DNA from: JBBQWT01 sp038210375
GTDB lineage: Bacteria; Acidobacteriota; Terriglobia; Terriglobales; Acidobacteriaceae
Assembly (NCBI GenBank): GCA_038210375.1
Contig: JBBQWT010000019.1
Span: 1-64,000 of the forward strand
Direction: 5' to 3'
Length of the DNA: 64,000 nt
Positions 8,112 through 16,600 of this stretch are shown piece after piece. The translations under genes were made by a program, and so were the position numbers. The notes beneath the pieces are model-generated. The model had not been told where the DNA came from and searched no databases. It saw only the letters and a program-made list of their open reading frames with translations. Numbering within the stretch: the first letter of the stretch is position 1; each line of letters begins with the position of its first letter.

Positions 8112-9698
8112 TTATTTACTGTGGGCGCGGCTCTTGATCCAGATGGGACTGCCTTCGAAGCCGAAAGCCTTGCGAATCTGATTTTCCAGAAAGCGCTGGT
8201 AGGAAAAGTGCAGCTTCACCGCGCGATCGGTGAACAGGATGAACGTAGGCGGCGCCACGTGCGCCTGGGTCAGGTAGTAAATTCGCACGCGCTTGGCGCT
8301 GGGCACCGAGGCACGCTCGAAATCCACGTGCTTGAGGAACCGGTTCATCTCGCCGGTGGTGATGCGCTTCCAGCGTCCGGCAGCCACGTGTTCGAGCACG
8401 GCAAAAAGTTTCTCCGCCGACTTCCCCACGGTGGCGGAGATGAAGACCACCGGCGCGTAATTGAGGAACTTCAGGTTGTAGCGCAGCCGCTCCTCGTAGG
8501 CCTGCTGGTCGGCGGCGCCCTTGCCCGATTGTCCGCCCACCCCCACCAGGTCCCATTTGTTGACGACGATGATGACGGAGCGTCCGCTTTCATGGGCATA
8601 GCCGCCGATGGTGGCGTCGAGGGCCATCACGCCGGCGGTGGCGTCAATCATCAGCACCGCGATATCGGCGGCCTCAAGATGCTTACGCGCCATGACCACC
8701 GAAAGCTTCTCCGCCATTAATTTTGTCTTGCCTTTGCGGCGAATGCCCGCGGTATCGATGAAGCGGTAGTGCTTGCCGTCGCGACTTACCACTTCGTCCA
8801 CCGCGTCGCGGGTGGTGCCCGCCACCGCGGAAACGATGGAGCGCTCGGTTCCGGTGAGCCGGTTGAGCAGGGTGGACTTGCCCACGTTGGGCCGTCCGAT
8901 GATGGCCACACGCACTTCGGCGGGCGGGCCCTTGGACCCGTGATGGATCTTGCCGTCGGCTGTCTCTTCGACTGCGTCCGCTTGGTCCGCGGGAACTTCT
9001 TCGATTTTGATGTCATCCAGGCGAGCTTCGACCAATGCTATGTCGGAGGGTGAGTTCGCATCGGGCACCGGCTGGTTGGGATTCTGGTAACGGTTCCAGG
9101 TGTCGGAGTCAGGCGCGGTTTCCGCCTCCACCGGAGATTGGGGCAGCACTTCGAGCACGGCCTCCAGCAATTCGGCCACGCCGCTGGAGTGCTCGGCAGA
9201 GATCGAATAAAGGCGGGTGATGCCGAGCCGGCGAAAGTTTTCCGCCGCTGCGATCATCGCCGGGGAATCAATTTTGTTGACCGCCAGAAACAGCGGGCGG
9301 CCGCTGCGCAGCAAGAGGCGCGCCAGTTCCATATCGGGAGAGGCCAGTTCGGTGCGGCCATCCACCACCATGATGATGGCGCCGGCTTCTTCCATGGCGA
9401 CCTGCGCCTGGCGATAGATCTCCGAGAGCATGAGATCTTCGTCTTCGGGAATGACCCCGCCGGTATCCACCACGCGGATACGGCGCCCGTTCCAGTTACA
9501 TTCACCGTAGAGACGGTCGCGCGTAATGCCGGGCTCATCGCCCACGATGGCGCGGCGCCAGCCCACCAGCCGGTTGAACAAGGTGGATTTGCCCACGTTG
9601 GGGCGGCCCACGATGGCCACCGTGGGCAACTGCGGAATCACGGCGATGCCGCGCGCCGGCTTGCGGCCCCGCTTGGTCTTTTTGCTGCTCTCGGGCAT
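8112..9698 (-). CDS. der: Ribosome biogenesis GTPase Der (EngA) with long interdomain linker
   Basis: A 528-residue tandem GTPase required for 50S subunit assembly. First G domain: GRPNVGKS (31-38), DTGG (78-81), NKID (141-144). Second G domain: GRPNVGKS (268-275), DTAG and NKWD. The C-terminal KH-like domain ends the protein. The linker between the G domains, about residues 186-260, is roughly 75 residues and strongly acidic (EEVPADQADAVEE), clearly longer than in most Der proteins, and accounts for the unusual overall length. The basic N-terminus (KKTKRGRKPARG) is also extra. The start is the first ATG; a later start would remove only the basic leader. Confidence 0.95.
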   Translation of the reverse strand: MPESSKKTKRGRKPARGIAVIPQLPTVAIVGRPNVGKSTLFNRLVGWRRAIVGDEPGITRDRLYGECNWNGRRIRVVDTGGVIPEDEDLMLSEIYRQAQVAMEEAGAIIMVVDGRTELASPDMELARLLLRSGRPLFLAVNKIDSPAMIAAAENFRRLGITRLYSISAEHSSGVAELLEAVLEVLPQSPVEAETAPDSDTWNRYQNPNQPVPDANSPSDIALVEARLDDIKIEEVPADQADAVEETADGKIHHGSKGPPAEVRVAIIGRPNVGKSTLLNRLTGTERSIVSAVAGTTRDAVDEVVSRDGKHYRFIDTAGIRRKGKTKLMAEKLSVVMARKHLEAADIAVLMIDATAGVMALDATIGGYAHESGRSVIIVVNKWDLVGVGGQSGKGAADQQAYEERLRYNLKFLNYAPVVFISATVGKSAEKLFAVLEHVAAGRWKRITTGEMNRFLKHVDFERASVPSAKRVRIYYLTQAHVAPPTFILFTDRAVKLHFSYQRFLENQIRKAFGFEGSPIWIKSRAHSK

Positions 9699-9764
9699 AG
9701 GAGAAGGCTAGTGGAAAGAATCCTGTCATTAGTATGCGTTATGCGCAGAGTTTTTGCGGCAGGT

Positions 9765-9790
9765 AAAAAAGCCGGCGGCCAGCCGCCGGA
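9765..9790 (-). terminator. Rho-independent terminator
   Basis: A perfect 8-bp stem CCGGCGGC / GCCGCCGG sits at 9772-9789 and, read on the minus strand, is followed by six T. It lies about 70 bases after the stop of the alpha/beta hydrolase gene (9861) and before der, so it most likely ends the hydrolase transcript. Confidence 0.75.
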
Positions 9791-9860
9791 GCGAGGTTCT
9801 TCCGATAATTTCCGGCCATCATCAAAACAGGCGCGGCTGCATCCTGCGATTCGCCTTACA

Positions 9861-10787
9861 TCACAGAAAGTTTAGCAACGCTTCGATCGTCTCTTTCGGC
9901 CGCTCTTCCATTAACCAATGACCGGTATCCTTCATCAGAATCACCTTCACATCTGTAGCGACCAGTTTCATCTGTTGCGCGAGCACGTCTCCCGCTGACT
10001 TTTCGCCGCTGATCGACAAGACCGGCATGGTCAGTTTGGTTTGAGAGAGTTGGGCGAAATCCTTGGCGGCTTGCGTGAAGGACACGAAGTAGGACCAGCC
10101 GGCGTGCATGCGTCCGGGCCGCGAATAAGCCGCGGTATAGACAACACGATCAGCTTCAGGAATGGAGCGCGATCGATCTGCGGCAAATTCATTCCAATAA
10201 TAATCGAAATAGAGGCGCTCGCGTCCTTTGACCAGGGCCTCGGGCGTCGCTCCGTTGAAACGGAAATGCCAAAGATGCGGGTCGTTGTAAATGAGGCCCC
10301 AATCCCCGACTCCGGGGAGAAACGCATCCATCACCACGAGTTTCGTCACCTCTTGGGGAAATTGCGCGGCATAGGCATAGGCCACCATCAGGCCAATGTC
10401 ATGGCCTACCACCTCCGCCTGCTGCACTCCCAGCGAGCGCGCAAGATCATGCATGCGGATGGCGGCCGTCTTCATGTCGAGGCCATCACTGGGGACGGCC
10501 GAGTCCCCGATTCCGGGCAGGTCTGGAGCGATGACCTTAAATCGTTTGGCCAGAAGTGGGATGATGGGCTTCCACATCCGCGAGGTCTCCGCGTAACCGT
10601 GCAGCAAGATAAGCGGAGCGCCGTGCCCAGCAGTCAGGTAATGAAGCTTGAGACCGTCAACTTCGGCGGTGCGTGAAGCGATGGCCTCACCGGGTGCGTC
10701 CGCATCAGCGGCAGTCGGCAATGTACTAAAGAGAGAGATGGCGCCGATGAGTGCCAGTCTCAGAACAAGTTTCCGTTTGTTTTTCAA
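9861..10787 (-). CDS. Secreted alpha/beta hydrolase, epoxide hydrolase/dehalogenase-like
   Basis: A 308-residue enzyme with an N-terminal signal sequence (hydrophobic stretch 9-26). The nucleophile elbow is GHDIG (128-132), giving an aspartate nucleophile (Asp130) as in epoxide hydrolases and haloacid/haloalkane dehalogenases rather than serine. The oxyanion motif is HGYAETSRMW (63-72), and the catalytic histidine is probably His290 in DTGHW. The cap domain around 155-230 contains tyrosines that could polarise an epoxide. Actual substrate is unknown. The gene is monocistronic, ended by the hairpin at 9765-9790. Confidence 0.85.
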   Translation of the reverse strand: MKNKRKLVLRLALIGAISLFSTLPTAADADAPGEAIASRTAEVDGLKLHYLTAGHGAPLILLHGYAETSRMWKPIIPLLAKRFKVIAPDLPGIGDSAVPSDGLDMKTAAIRMHDLARSLGVQQAEVVGHDIGLMVAYAYAAQFPQEVTKLVVMDAFLPGVGDWGLIYNDPHLWHFRFNGATPEALVKGRERLYFDYYWNEFAADRSRSIPEADRVVYTAAYSRPGRMHAGWSYFVSFTQAAKDFAQLSQTKLTMPVLSISGEKSAGDVLAQQMKLVATDVKVILMKDTGHWLMEERPKETIEALLNFL

Positions 10788-10868
10788 TTAACACTCCTGG
10801 CAGACTCGCAAAGCGCGGTGGCCTCTTGATATCAAATCGAATGCCTGCGAATATCGCAGACCTAATAC

Positions 10869-11179
10869 TTGGTTGGCAAGTCAGTTGTTTGCGCTCGACT
10901 GTTCGGGCGTCCCGGCGAAATGCCCATGCCGGAGTTGGCAGAGGGGCGGTTTCCGCGCGGCGGCGGCCTCCAGATTTATCAATTGCCGGAACGCGCCGGG
11001 CACGGCCCGTTTACTCTGGCGGTCAGCGATATAGAAGCTGAAATTCGGAAGTTAACTGCGATGGGCATTGATACTAGGGAGCGTCTGTTCACCGCCCCGT
11101 GAAAACTGTCATGATCACCGATCCGGACGGCAACCACATCGCGTTTGTGGAAGCGATTGATCCGGCGTTGGCGCGTTGA
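10869..11179 (+). pseudogene. Frameshifted VOC (glyoxalase-like) protein relic
   Basis: The frame starting near 10869 encodes a VOC-type sequence (ARLFGRPGEMPMPELAEG, then FTLAVSDIE) and runs into TGA at 11100. One base out of phase, from 11099, the family C-terminus continues (VKTVMITDPDGNHIAF) to TGA at 11177. Joining both needs a single-base shift at the CCCCGTG around 11095-11101. The usual N-terminal strand of the domain is also missing, so this is a decayed gene rather than a simple sequencing error. Confidence 0.7.
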
Positions 11180-11254
11180 GAACCTATTTGTCCGAATCGG
11201 ACACGCCAGATTGCTGGGCACTAGAAGACGCACGAGCCGGGGTCTGGCACCGGG

Positions 11255-11749
11255 CTACGGTACTGTCGTCAAGGTAGCAACCACTCCCCACCAAACACCT
11301 AGTTTGAAACCCTCAGTTGAAACCGGAACATCGTAAATTACGATAATCGTGTCGGCTGACTTGAAGCTGACCTTCTTGCCACACACAACATCGCACCACT
11401 CTTCTCCATTGAGATCTAACTTCTGTTCGAAATGCGCTCCTTTCGCGAATTCATCGAATGCGGGGAAGTTTCTCGTAAATTCCCTCTTCTTCAAAGTTTC
11501 AGAAAAAAGTTCCAGCTTTCCGTTTCTGATTAGCAGTAGACGCCAGCGTCCTGCACCCCAGCTGTTCGATTCTTTGAATAACTTGACCGGTTTCTCAGAC
11601 GAATTACGCACCTCCAATTTCACAATGCCTGCCGCTGAGGCCTGAATAATCTTCAAGGTTATTGCATCCATTGGCTTGTCCTGCCCCTCGGACTGTCCAA
11701 ACAAAGAATGCGAAGACAGTATCAAGGCCAGGAAAAATACCGGTTTCAT
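11255..11749 (-). CDS. Hypothetical secreted protein
   Basis: A 164-residue product with a clear signal peptide (MKPVFFLALILSSHSLFG, cleavage near QSE). The mature part is a likely all-beta domain of about 140 residues with two cysteines in a CDVVC arrangement. No family is recognised. The GC content is lower than in neighbouring genes, which may indicate recent acquisition. A GGAGGTGAAG-like ribosome site stands immediately before the ATG, supporting the start. Confidence 0.7.
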   Translation of the reverse strand: MKPVFFLALILSSHSLFGQSEGQDKPMDAITLKIIQASAAGIVKLEVRNSSEKPVKLFKESNSWGAGRWRLLLIRNGKLELFSETLKKREFTRNFPAFDEFAKGAHFEQKLDLNGEEWCDVVCGKKVSFKSADTIIVIYDVPVSTEGFKLGVWWGVVATLTTVP

Positions 11750-11857
11750 ACTTCACCTCCATTGCAAATTCGTTAAAGATGAGGATTCAACCGGAACCCT
11801 CTTGGGCGACGCAGATTCATTCAGATTTCAGCGCATTAGGACCTTGCAGCCGAGGCT

Positions 11858-12250
11858 CTACTTGTCAGAATCGGTAGTTCCTGATTTCATGGCGGCCTTG
11901 TGTTTCCCCGGCAGCGGTGCGCCTTTGGCCACGGTGATGTTGTTTTTCACCGACTTGACGCCTTCCACTTTTTTGGCCGCGCGGGTTGCCACCCCCTTCA
12001 GGCCGTAACTGGCTACCTCGCCGGTCAGGGTGATGTTCGCGTCTTTGCTTTCGGCCTTGATGCCGGCGTTCTTGAGCGATGGCATGCTTGCGATTTTGGC
12101 TTCGACCACCCTGGCAAGGCCGGCGTCATTGTAGGTAGGACCGCCATCTTTTCTTTGCACCGATGGTTCGGGGGTCTTCTTTCCCGCTGCGGCGGCCAAT
12201 CCGGTGGGCAGTACTGCCATGCAAACCAGCAAGAGAATTTTCTTCAGCAT
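11858..12250 (-). CDS. BON-domain secreted protein
   Basis: The 130-residue product starts at the ATG at 12250, chosen because GGAGGACTCT precedes it directly; an upstream in-frame start lacks such a site. It has a signal peptide (LLLVCMAVLPTGLAAAA) followed by one BON domain (about residues 40-110: VVEAKIASMPSLKNAG, then LTGEVASYG and VEGVKSVKNNI). BON domains in OsmY-like proteins are periplasmic, membrane-associated and often stress-induced. The basic/serine tail is low complexity. No operon partner is evident. Confidence 0.85.
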   Translation of the reverse strand: MLKKILLLVCMAVLPTGLAAAAGKKTPEPSVQRKDGGPTYNDAGLARVVEAKIASMPSLKNAGIKAESKDANITLTGEVASYGLKGVATRAAKKVEGVKSVKNNITVAKGAPLPGKHKAAMKSGTTDSDK

Positions 12251-12579
12251 AGAGTCCTCCGTATTCGCGGAATATACCACGGGTGCAGCGAGCGCCGGCC
12301 ACGTTCATGTTTATCGGGATGCAACCGCAAACCCATCGTAGGGGGAGCTTGTGGCCGTCGAGCAGGGGTTCTTCCCCACCCCGGTGAAGCCGGGGATCGT
12401 CAGAATGACAAACAATTATTTAGATTTTCCTCTTGGAAATAGTTACGTAACTGGAAAGGGGCCTTCAGTACTCGCAATGAGGGGCTGTCAGACTTGCAAT
12501 CCCGGGCAGGGATTTCCGGCTCGGTGACGCGATATCATGGTGGGTAAGAATCGCTGTCGCCTCAGCTTTCCCACAAGCC
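12251..12579. other. Intergenic gap with one hairpin repeat
   Basis: This 329-base gap separates the divergent BON and helicase genes and should hold both promoters. A copy of the hairpin repeat lies at 12364-12410 (arms CACCCCGG / CCGGGG, tail ATCGTCAGAATGACA). I see no gene. Confidence 0.6.
12364..12410 (+). repeat. Hairpin repeat copy
   Basis: GGGGTTCTTCCCCACCCCGG, a GTGAAG loop and CCGGGGATCGTCAGAATGACA. It has the same structure and orientation as the copy at 6237-6286; the GAA/GTT-type loop and the tail are conserved while the stem shows paired changes. Confidence 0.85.
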
Positions 12580-14577
12580 ATGAATCCCGTTGACACTCCC
12601 ATTTCGATGCCCACGCTGCATGGCTTTTTTGCGCCGCAGGGCATGCTTTCGCGGGCGCATCCCAACTATGAGTTTCGCCGCGGGCAGTTGCAAATGGCGG
12701 AAGCGGTGGAGAAGGCGCTGGCCGAAAAGCGCCATCTCATCGTCGAAGCCGGGACCGGCACCGGAAAGACCCTGGCGTATCTTCTGCCAGTCATCCGTTC
12801 GGGTAAGCGGGTGATTATTTCAACCGGCACCAAGAACCTGCAGGAACAGTTGTTTTACAAGGACATTCCCTTCCTGGAGCAGCACCTGGGCAAGTTGCGC
12901 GTGTGCTACATGAAGGGGCGCAACAATTATCTCTGCCGCCAGAAACTCTATGACCTGGCGGATCGGCCGGTGCTGAGCGGCCTTGAAGAAATCAACCAGT
13001 ACCAGATGATTGCCGCGTGGGAAAAGACCAGCGTCAACGGCGACCGCGCCGAAGTGGTGTCGCTGCCGGAAATGAGCCCGCTGTGGCACAAGCTTGATTC
13101 CCGTTCCGACGCCTGTGCCGGGCAGAAGTGCCAGCAATTCGACCGCTGCTTCATTACCGAGATGCAGCGCCGGGCCATGGAAAGCGACATCATCATCGTG
13201 AACCACCATCTTTTCTTCGCCGACCTGGCCATCCGCCAGCAAACCCAGGGGACCAACGCCGGGGGCATCCTGCCCGAATGCGGCGCGGTGATTTTCGATG
13301 AGGCCCACGAGCTGGAAGACGTGGCGGGCAGCTACTTCGGTGTGAACGTCAGCAGCTTTCGCTTTGACGACCTGTGCCGTGACATTGAAATTACTTTGAA
13401 GACAAAGGAATGTCTCAGCAAGCCATTGCGCGACGCCGCCGGCCAGGTGCGCGAGCGCTCGCAGCTCTTCTTTTCCCTGCTGCCGGCCGCGGCGTCACGG
13501 GTGGCCTTCGAAGGCCGCGCTGATTTTCTCGAGGAAAATGGCGAGTGTTACGTGTCGCTGGTCAACGCGCTGCAGCGCCTCGATTCCGAGCTGGAAGTGA
13601 TCTCTTCAAAGCCCGACGAGGTGTACAACTTCATCCGCCGGACCGGGGAACTGCATGCCTCGCTCTCTTTCATCATGGAGTCGAAAGACCGCAACACCGT
13701 TTTCTGGATCGAGCGCCGCGGCGGCAAACCCGATGCGGCCGCGACCCCCAGCGGTGGAGGACACGTGGTTCTACAGGCCACTCCCATCGATCTCTCGCAG
13801 ATCCTGCGGCAGGTGTTGTTTGAAAATCTGGAAACCGCCGTTCTCACCTCGGCAACCGTTGCGGTCTCCGGCGGATTTGATTTCATGCGCCGGCGCCTGG
13901 GCATGGACCACGCCCGCGAGTTGGTAGTGCCCTCCCATTTCGATTACCAGACCCAGGCGCTGCTCTACGTTCCCCCCGACATGCCGGACCCGCGCAGCGA
14001 GAGTTTTGTGGGACGGGCGGTAGAGCGCATCCGCGCCATCCTCGAAGTCACCGAAGGCCGCGCCTTCTGCCTGTTCACCAGCCACGCCCAGATGAAGCTG
14101 ATTCATGACCGCCTGCTTCCCCAGCTCTCTTACCCGATGCTGCTGCAAGGCAGCGCGCCGCGCAACGCGCTGCTCGAAGAATTCCGCAACACGCCCAACG
14201 CCGTCCTGTTCGCGACCTCATCGTTCTGGCAGGGAGTCGATGTGCAAGGGGAACAACTGAGCTGCGTCATCATCGACCGGCTGCCGTTCGCCGTGCCCAG
14301 CGATCCGGTGGTGGCGGCGCGGGTGCGGGCCATTGATTCCGGCGGCGGCAACGCTTTCTTTGACTACCAGGTTCCGGCGGCGGTGATCACGCTGAAGCAG
14401 GGTTTCGGACGACTGATCCGTTCGCTGCACGATCGCGGCCTGCTGGTCTTGCTGGATAATCGCGTGCTCAAACAGCGCTACGGAAAGATTTTTATCGACA
14501 GCCTGCCCGCCTACCAGAAGACCACCAGCTTTGCCGACGTGGAACAGTTTTTCGCCCATCACCCCACCCGGGCCTGA
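12580..14577 (+). CDS. DinG/XPD-family iron-sulfur ATP-dependent DNA helicase
   Basis: A 665-residue superfamily 2 helicase of the DinG/YoaA branch, expected to unwind DNA 5' to 3' during repair of stalled forks. Walker A is EAGTGTGKT (56-64) and the Walker B box is DEAH (240-243). Four cysteines, 119, 179, 184 and 190, lie between motifs Ia and II and should ligand the 4Fe-4S cluster. The late motif around QGFGRLIRS is present near the C-terminus. No exonuclease domain precedes the helicase, unlike Gram-positive DinG. The first ATG is supported by the preserved N-terminal GQLQMAEAVEKAL Q-motif region. Confidence 0.92.
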   Translation: MNPVDTPISMPTLHGFFAPQGMLSRAHPNYEFRRGQLQMAEAVEKALAEKRHLIVEAGTGTGKTLAYLLPVIRSGKRVIISTGTKNLQEQLFYKDIPFLEQHLGKLRVCYMKGRNNYLCRQKLYDLADRPVLSGLEEINQYQMIAAWEKTSVNGDRAEVVSLPEMSPLWHKLDSRSDACAGQKCQQFDRCFITEMQRRAMESDIIIVNHHLFFADLAIRQQTQGTNAGGILPECGAVIFDEAHELEDVAGSYFGVNVSSFRFDDLCRDIEITLKTKECLSKPLRDAAGQVRERSQLFFSLLPAAASRVAFEGRADFLEENGECYVSLVNALQRLDSELEVISSKPDEVYNFIRRTGELHASLSFIMESKDRNTVFWIERRGGKPDAAATPSGGGHVVLQATPIDLSQILRQVLFENLETAVLTSATVAVSGGFDFMRRRLGMDHARELVVPSHFDYQTQALLYVPPDMPDPRSESFVGRAVERIRAILEVTEGRAFCLFTSHAQMKLIHDRLLPQLSYPMLLQGSAPRNALLEEFRNTPNAVLFATSSFWQGVDVQGEQLSCVIIDRLPFAVPSDPVVAARVRAIDSGGGNAFFDYQVPAAVITLKQGFGRLIRSLHDRGLLVLLDNRVLKQRYGKIFIDSLPAYQKTTSFADVEQFFAHHPTRA

Positions 14578-14678
14578 CGCATTGCGATTGGGAGCGCGGC
14601 GAAAATAAAAGGCGCACGGTACAATTGTTTACGCGGATTTTCAGCGCGCCGGGGGAAATTTCCCTGCATCGAGGACGC

Positions 14679-15056
14679 ATGTTTGAAGTGGCGGTGGAAG
14701 AGACCTTCGCGGCTGGGCACTACCTGCGCAACTACCAAGGCAAGTGCGAGAAGCCTCACGGCCACAACTACAAAGTTCGCATCACCCTGCACGGGACGGT
14801 GTTGGATAAGGCCGATCTGCTGCTCGACTTCAAAGACGTCAAACTGGCCATGAAACGAACCGTGGACAAGCTCGACCACCAGATGATCAACGAGCTGCAG
14901 CCGTTTGACGTGATCAATCCTTCGGCGGAAAACCTGGCCAAATATTTTTACGACGAAACCAAGGCGCTGCTGCAGGGGGGGGCCGGGACCCGGGTCAGCA
15001 TCAAGAGCGTGACCGTTTTTGAGACCGATACCACCACGGCCACATATTTCGAATAG
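14679..15056 (+). CDS. queD: 6-carboxy-5,6,7,8-tetrahydropterin synthase QueD
   Basis: The 125-residue product converts dihydroneopterin triphosphate into 6-carboxytetrahydropterin, the second step to 7-deazaguanine. Zinc ligands are His14, His27 and His29 (AGHY and HGHNY) and the catalytic cysteine is Cys23 (GKCEKPHGH). The terminal FETDTTTATYFE carries the substrate-anchoring glutamate. I chose the ATG at 14679, preceded by GAGG, over an upstream frame extension of 18 codons with no family similarity. First gene of queD-queE-queC. Confidence 0.93.
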   Translation: MFEVAVEETFAAGHYLRNYQGKCEKPHGHNYKVRITLHGTVLDKADLLLDFKDVKLAMKRTVDKLDHQMINELQPFDVINPSAENLAKYFYDETKALLQGGAGTRVSIKSVTVFETDTTTATYFE

Positions 15057-15096
15057 CGGCGGCGCGCTGCCTCGCACCCGCCGCCCGCCGGACACA

Positions 15097-15777
15097 ATGC
15101 ATATCATTGAAATTTTTCGCTCTATCCAGGGGGAATCAACCCACGCGGGCTTGCCGTGCACCTTCGTGCGCCTGGCGGGCTGCAACCTGCGCTGCAACTG
15201 GTGCGATAGCGAGTACACCTTCAGTGGCGGCCACCAGATGTCACTCGACGATGTGGTGGCGGAGGTGTGCCGGCTGGCGCCCGCGGGGCTGGTGGAAATT
15301 ACCGGCGGCGAGCCCATGCTGCAGGAAAGAGAAGTGCTGGAACTCATGCAGCGGCTACTGTCCGGCGGTTATCGCCTGATGCTTGAAACCAGCGGGGAGC
15401 GTCCCCTGGGCGGCGTTCCTAAGCAGGTGGTGAAGATCGTCGATGTGAAGTGCCCGGGATCGGGCGAAGGCGATTCCTTTCTCATGGAGAACCTGGCCGC
15501 GCTGACTCCCCGGGATGAAATCAAGTTCGTGATCAGCGACCGCCAGGATTACGAGTTCGCCCGCGGCTTCACCGTTGTCCACCAGTTGCCGGAGAGGGTG
15601 GCAGCCGTGCTTTTTTCCCCTGCCTTCCGCAAAGACGCGGGTCCGGCGCGCGATTCGGATAACTGCATCCTCGATCCGCGCCAGCTTACGCAATGGATTC
15701 TGGCCGACAATTTGCAGGTCCGCATGAGCCTGCAAATCCATAAATTCATCTGGCCGCCGGCGACCAAGGGGGTCTGA
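15097..15777 (+). CDS. queE: 7-carboxy-7-deazaguanine synthase QueE
   Basis: A 226-residue radical SAM enzyme that contracts the ring of carboxytetrahydropterin to 7-carboxy-7-deazaguanine. The cluster motif is CNLRCNWC (Cys29, Cys33, Cys36), preceded by EIFRSIQGES, the hallmark start of QueE. EITGGEPMLQ supplies the SAM-binding glycine motif. The ATG at 15097 is chosen because the family begins there; an upstream in-frame start would add residues of no similarity. It is 40 bases after queD. Confidence 0.95.
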   Translation: MHIIEIFRSIQGESTHAGLPCTFVRLAGCNLRCNWCDSEYTFSGGHQMSLDDVVAEVCRLAPAGLVEITGGEPMLQEREVLELMQRLLSGGYRLMLETSGERPLGGVPKQVVKIVDVKCPGSGEGDSFLMENLAALTPRDEIKFVISDRQDYEFARGFTVVHQLPERVAAVLFSPAFRKDAGPARDSDNCILDPRQLTQWILADNLQVRMSLQIHKFIWPPATKGV

Positions 15778-15861
15778 TCCTAAGCGCCGCCGCAAGCTCG
15801 GCGAGAACACTCTTCGAACCCCGAAAGCTCCGATTCTCATCTAAAATAGAGGGAGAATCTG

Positions 15862-16587
15862 ATGTTGCCCGGACGCAGCCTGGAGAAGGAACCAGCCATT
15901 GTGCTGTTGAGTGGCGGAATGGATTCCTGCGTGTGCGCGGCGCTGGCCGCCCGGGATTTCGATGCGGCGGCCCTGCACGTCAGTTACGGGCAGCCGACTG
16001 AAGAGCGCGAGCGGCGATCTTTTAACTCCATCTGTGACCGGCTGGGAATTGCCCGCCGGCTGACGGTGCGCAACCAGGTTTTTCGCGCCATCGGCGGTTC
16101 GGCGTTGAGCGATGATAAAATCGCCATCCCCGCTGCTGGAGCAGAGATTGGCAGCGAGATTCCGGTTACTTACGTCCCCTTTCGCAACGCGCACTTTCTG
16201 GCGGCGGCGGTAAGCTGGGCGGAGGTGCTGGGAGCGAAAAAGATTTTTATAGGAGCAGTGGAGCAGGATAGTTCGGGCTATCCCGATTGTCGTCCTCAGT
16301 TTTATCGCGCCTATAACGACGCTATCGCCGCCGGGACCCGCGATGGTGACATTACCGTAGTCACCCCGCTGGTAGCGATGCGGAAAGTGGAAATTATTAA
16401 AATGGGGTTATCGCTGGGGGCGCCTCTCGATTTGACCTGGAGCTGTTATGCCCGGAATGACCGGGCGTGCGGGGTGTGCGAGAGTTGTGTATTGAGAATG
16501 AGGGCATTTGCCGCCGCGGGCGCGCAAGACCCCATACCGTATGTGGAATCGGCCATGCCGGTTGAGCAGGCCGCGACTTTAATTTAG
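15862..16587 (+). CDS. queC: 7-cyano-7-deazaguanine (preQ0) synthase QueC
   Basis: A 241-residue ATP-dependent enzyme that turns carboxy-deazaguanine into preQ0. The PP-loop is LLSGGMDS (15-22), and four cysteines, 195, 203, 206 and 209, form the zinc site (CYARNDRACGVCESC). GAGGGAGAATCTG gives a good ribosome site before the ATG. No folE or queF is in the window, so whether preQ0 becomes queuosine or is used otherwise cannot be told here. It is third in the cluster and only 13 bases before the TPR gene. Confidence 0.95.
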   Translation: MLPGRSLEKEPAIVLLSGGMDSCVCAALAARDFDAAALHVSYGQPTEERERRSFNSICDRLGIARRLTVRNQVFRAIGGSALSDDKIAIPAAGAEIGSEIPVTYVPFRNAHFLAAAVSWAEVLGAKKIFIGAVEQDSSGYPDCRPQFYRAYNDAIAAGTRDGDITVVTPLVAMRKVEIIKMGLSLGAPLDLTWSCYARNDRACGVCESCVLRMRAFAAAGAQDPIPYVESAMPVEQAATLI

Positions 16588-16600
16588 CCGGGAGGCAACT

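Noticed and set aside
14578..14678. preQ1 riboswitch upstream of queD
   Set aside because: The roughly 100-base leader contains no CCUAGG-type preQ1 hairpin or A-rich tail in the required order.
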